A DNA stretch of 14,135 nt from Bdellovibrionales bacterium (GTDB taxonomy: Bacteria; Bdellovibrionota; Bdellovibrionia; Bdellovibrionales; UBA1609): positions 1 through 14,135 of the forward strand of contig JANQSX010000208.1 in NCBI GenBank assembly GCA_028279085.1. The letters are read 5' to 3'. Below, piece after piece: positions 13,744-14,135 of this stretch. The translations under genes and the position numbers were made by a program. Under the pieces are notes generated by a model. It did not search any database, was not told the DNA's origin, and worked only from the letters and a program-made list of their open reading frames with translations. The number at the start of each line of letters is the position of its first letter. Positions within the stretch are counted from its first letter, which is position 1.

Positions 13744-14135
13744 TTAAAACCTACTTAAAATCCGTCTTAAAGATCCTGGAGGAATAAATAAAATATAAGC
13801 AGACAACATAACTAAGGAGAAGAAGTGAATATTCAGACACAAGCCAATTCCTACATGAAAACACAAGCCGGCCAGCAACAATGCTTTCCTGACTTTTGGA
13901 ATCCACACTAAAATAGGAAAATAAACTTCAAATAAAATAGTAAAAATAACCAAAAAACCAGCTACCAAAGGCACGGATAATAGAAAAGAAAAATCAATCA
14001 AGGCAAAATCATAAAAAGAAAGAGCCTCCCATATCGCTGTACCTTCCCACCAGGAACTGCCTTTTAACTTTGCCAATCCGGAAAACATATAAATAATACA
14101 CAATTGAATCTGTATAAAGCGAAGGGAAATAGTAC
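13744..14135 (-). CDS. HTTM-domain membrane protein, N-terminal part off the window
   Basis: The frame is open from the right edge to a stop at 13744, giving the last 129 residues of a longer protein. FIQIQLCIIYMFSGLAKLKG followed by WWEGTAIWEAL matches the signature of HTTM proteins (bacterial membrane proteins related to vitamin K-dependent gamma-carboxylase), where a lysine in the GLAKL segment is conserved. Three to four hydrophobic helices follow (LLSVPLVAGFLVIFTILFEVYF, ALLLAGLCFHVGIGLCL, FSLVMLSAYILFI), and the chain ends with a short basic tail. A TTG or the first ATG inside the visible part is not a believable start, because the family has several more helices upstream. The bacterial role is unknown; HTTM proteins sit in the inner membrane. 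Confidence 0.8.
   Translation of the reverse strand, partial: TISLRFIQIQLCIIYMFSGLAKLKGSSWWEGTAIWEALSFYDFALIDFSFLLSVPLVAGFLVIFTILFEVYFPILVWIPKVRKALLLAGLCFHVGIGLCLNIHFFSLVMLSAYILFIPPGSLRRILSRF

Overview
The window is AT-rich DNA (about one third G+C by eye) from a Gram-negative bacterium. Two small lipoproteins with lipoboxes, one BamE-like, and several Sec signal peptides imply an outer membrane. The lineage cannot be fixed from the sequence; a Bdellovibrionota- or other proteobacteria-like genome is only a guess.

Left part, about 1-7170: an accessory island built as a cassette array. A direct repeat of about 180 bp occurs as three full copies (1491-1670, 4923-5103, 6428-6610) plus the right end of a fourth copy at the window edge (1-50). 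All copies have the same orientation, and each gap holds one self-contained module: (1) a DUF4143-type AAA ATPase; (2) an AlbA_2/RecG-like regulator facing an AbiEi-AbiEii type IV toxin-antitoxin pair; (3) a second DUF4143-type ATPase; (4) after the last copy, a RelB/RelE-type pair. Modules lie on both strands and most seem to carry their own control sites. The second ATPase has a good promoter overlapped by two tandem dyads, the first has a strong palindrome just upstream, and RelB has tandem 9-bp repeats. No integrase or transposase is visible, and the repeat does not look like a standard attC site. The array continues off the left edge, where a cut-off small ORF reads into the repeat.

Right part, about 7171-14135: an ordinary-looking set of envelope and secreted proteins. 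It holds a secreted left-handed beta-helix-like protein, an unrecognised secreted protein of about 380 residues, a secreted HExxH metallopeptidase-like protein of about 630 residues with a possible EDMAD third-ligand motif, a two-gene lipoprotein operon under a promoter overlapped by a perfect 10-bp inverted repeat, a secreted protein with 18 cysteines after its signal peptide, and the C-terminal part of an HTTM-domain membrane protein running off the right edge.

Two genes (AbiEi and the metallopeptidase-like gene) have a perfect TATAAT box exactly 7 nt before the likely start codon. This suggests leaderless mRNAs in this organism.
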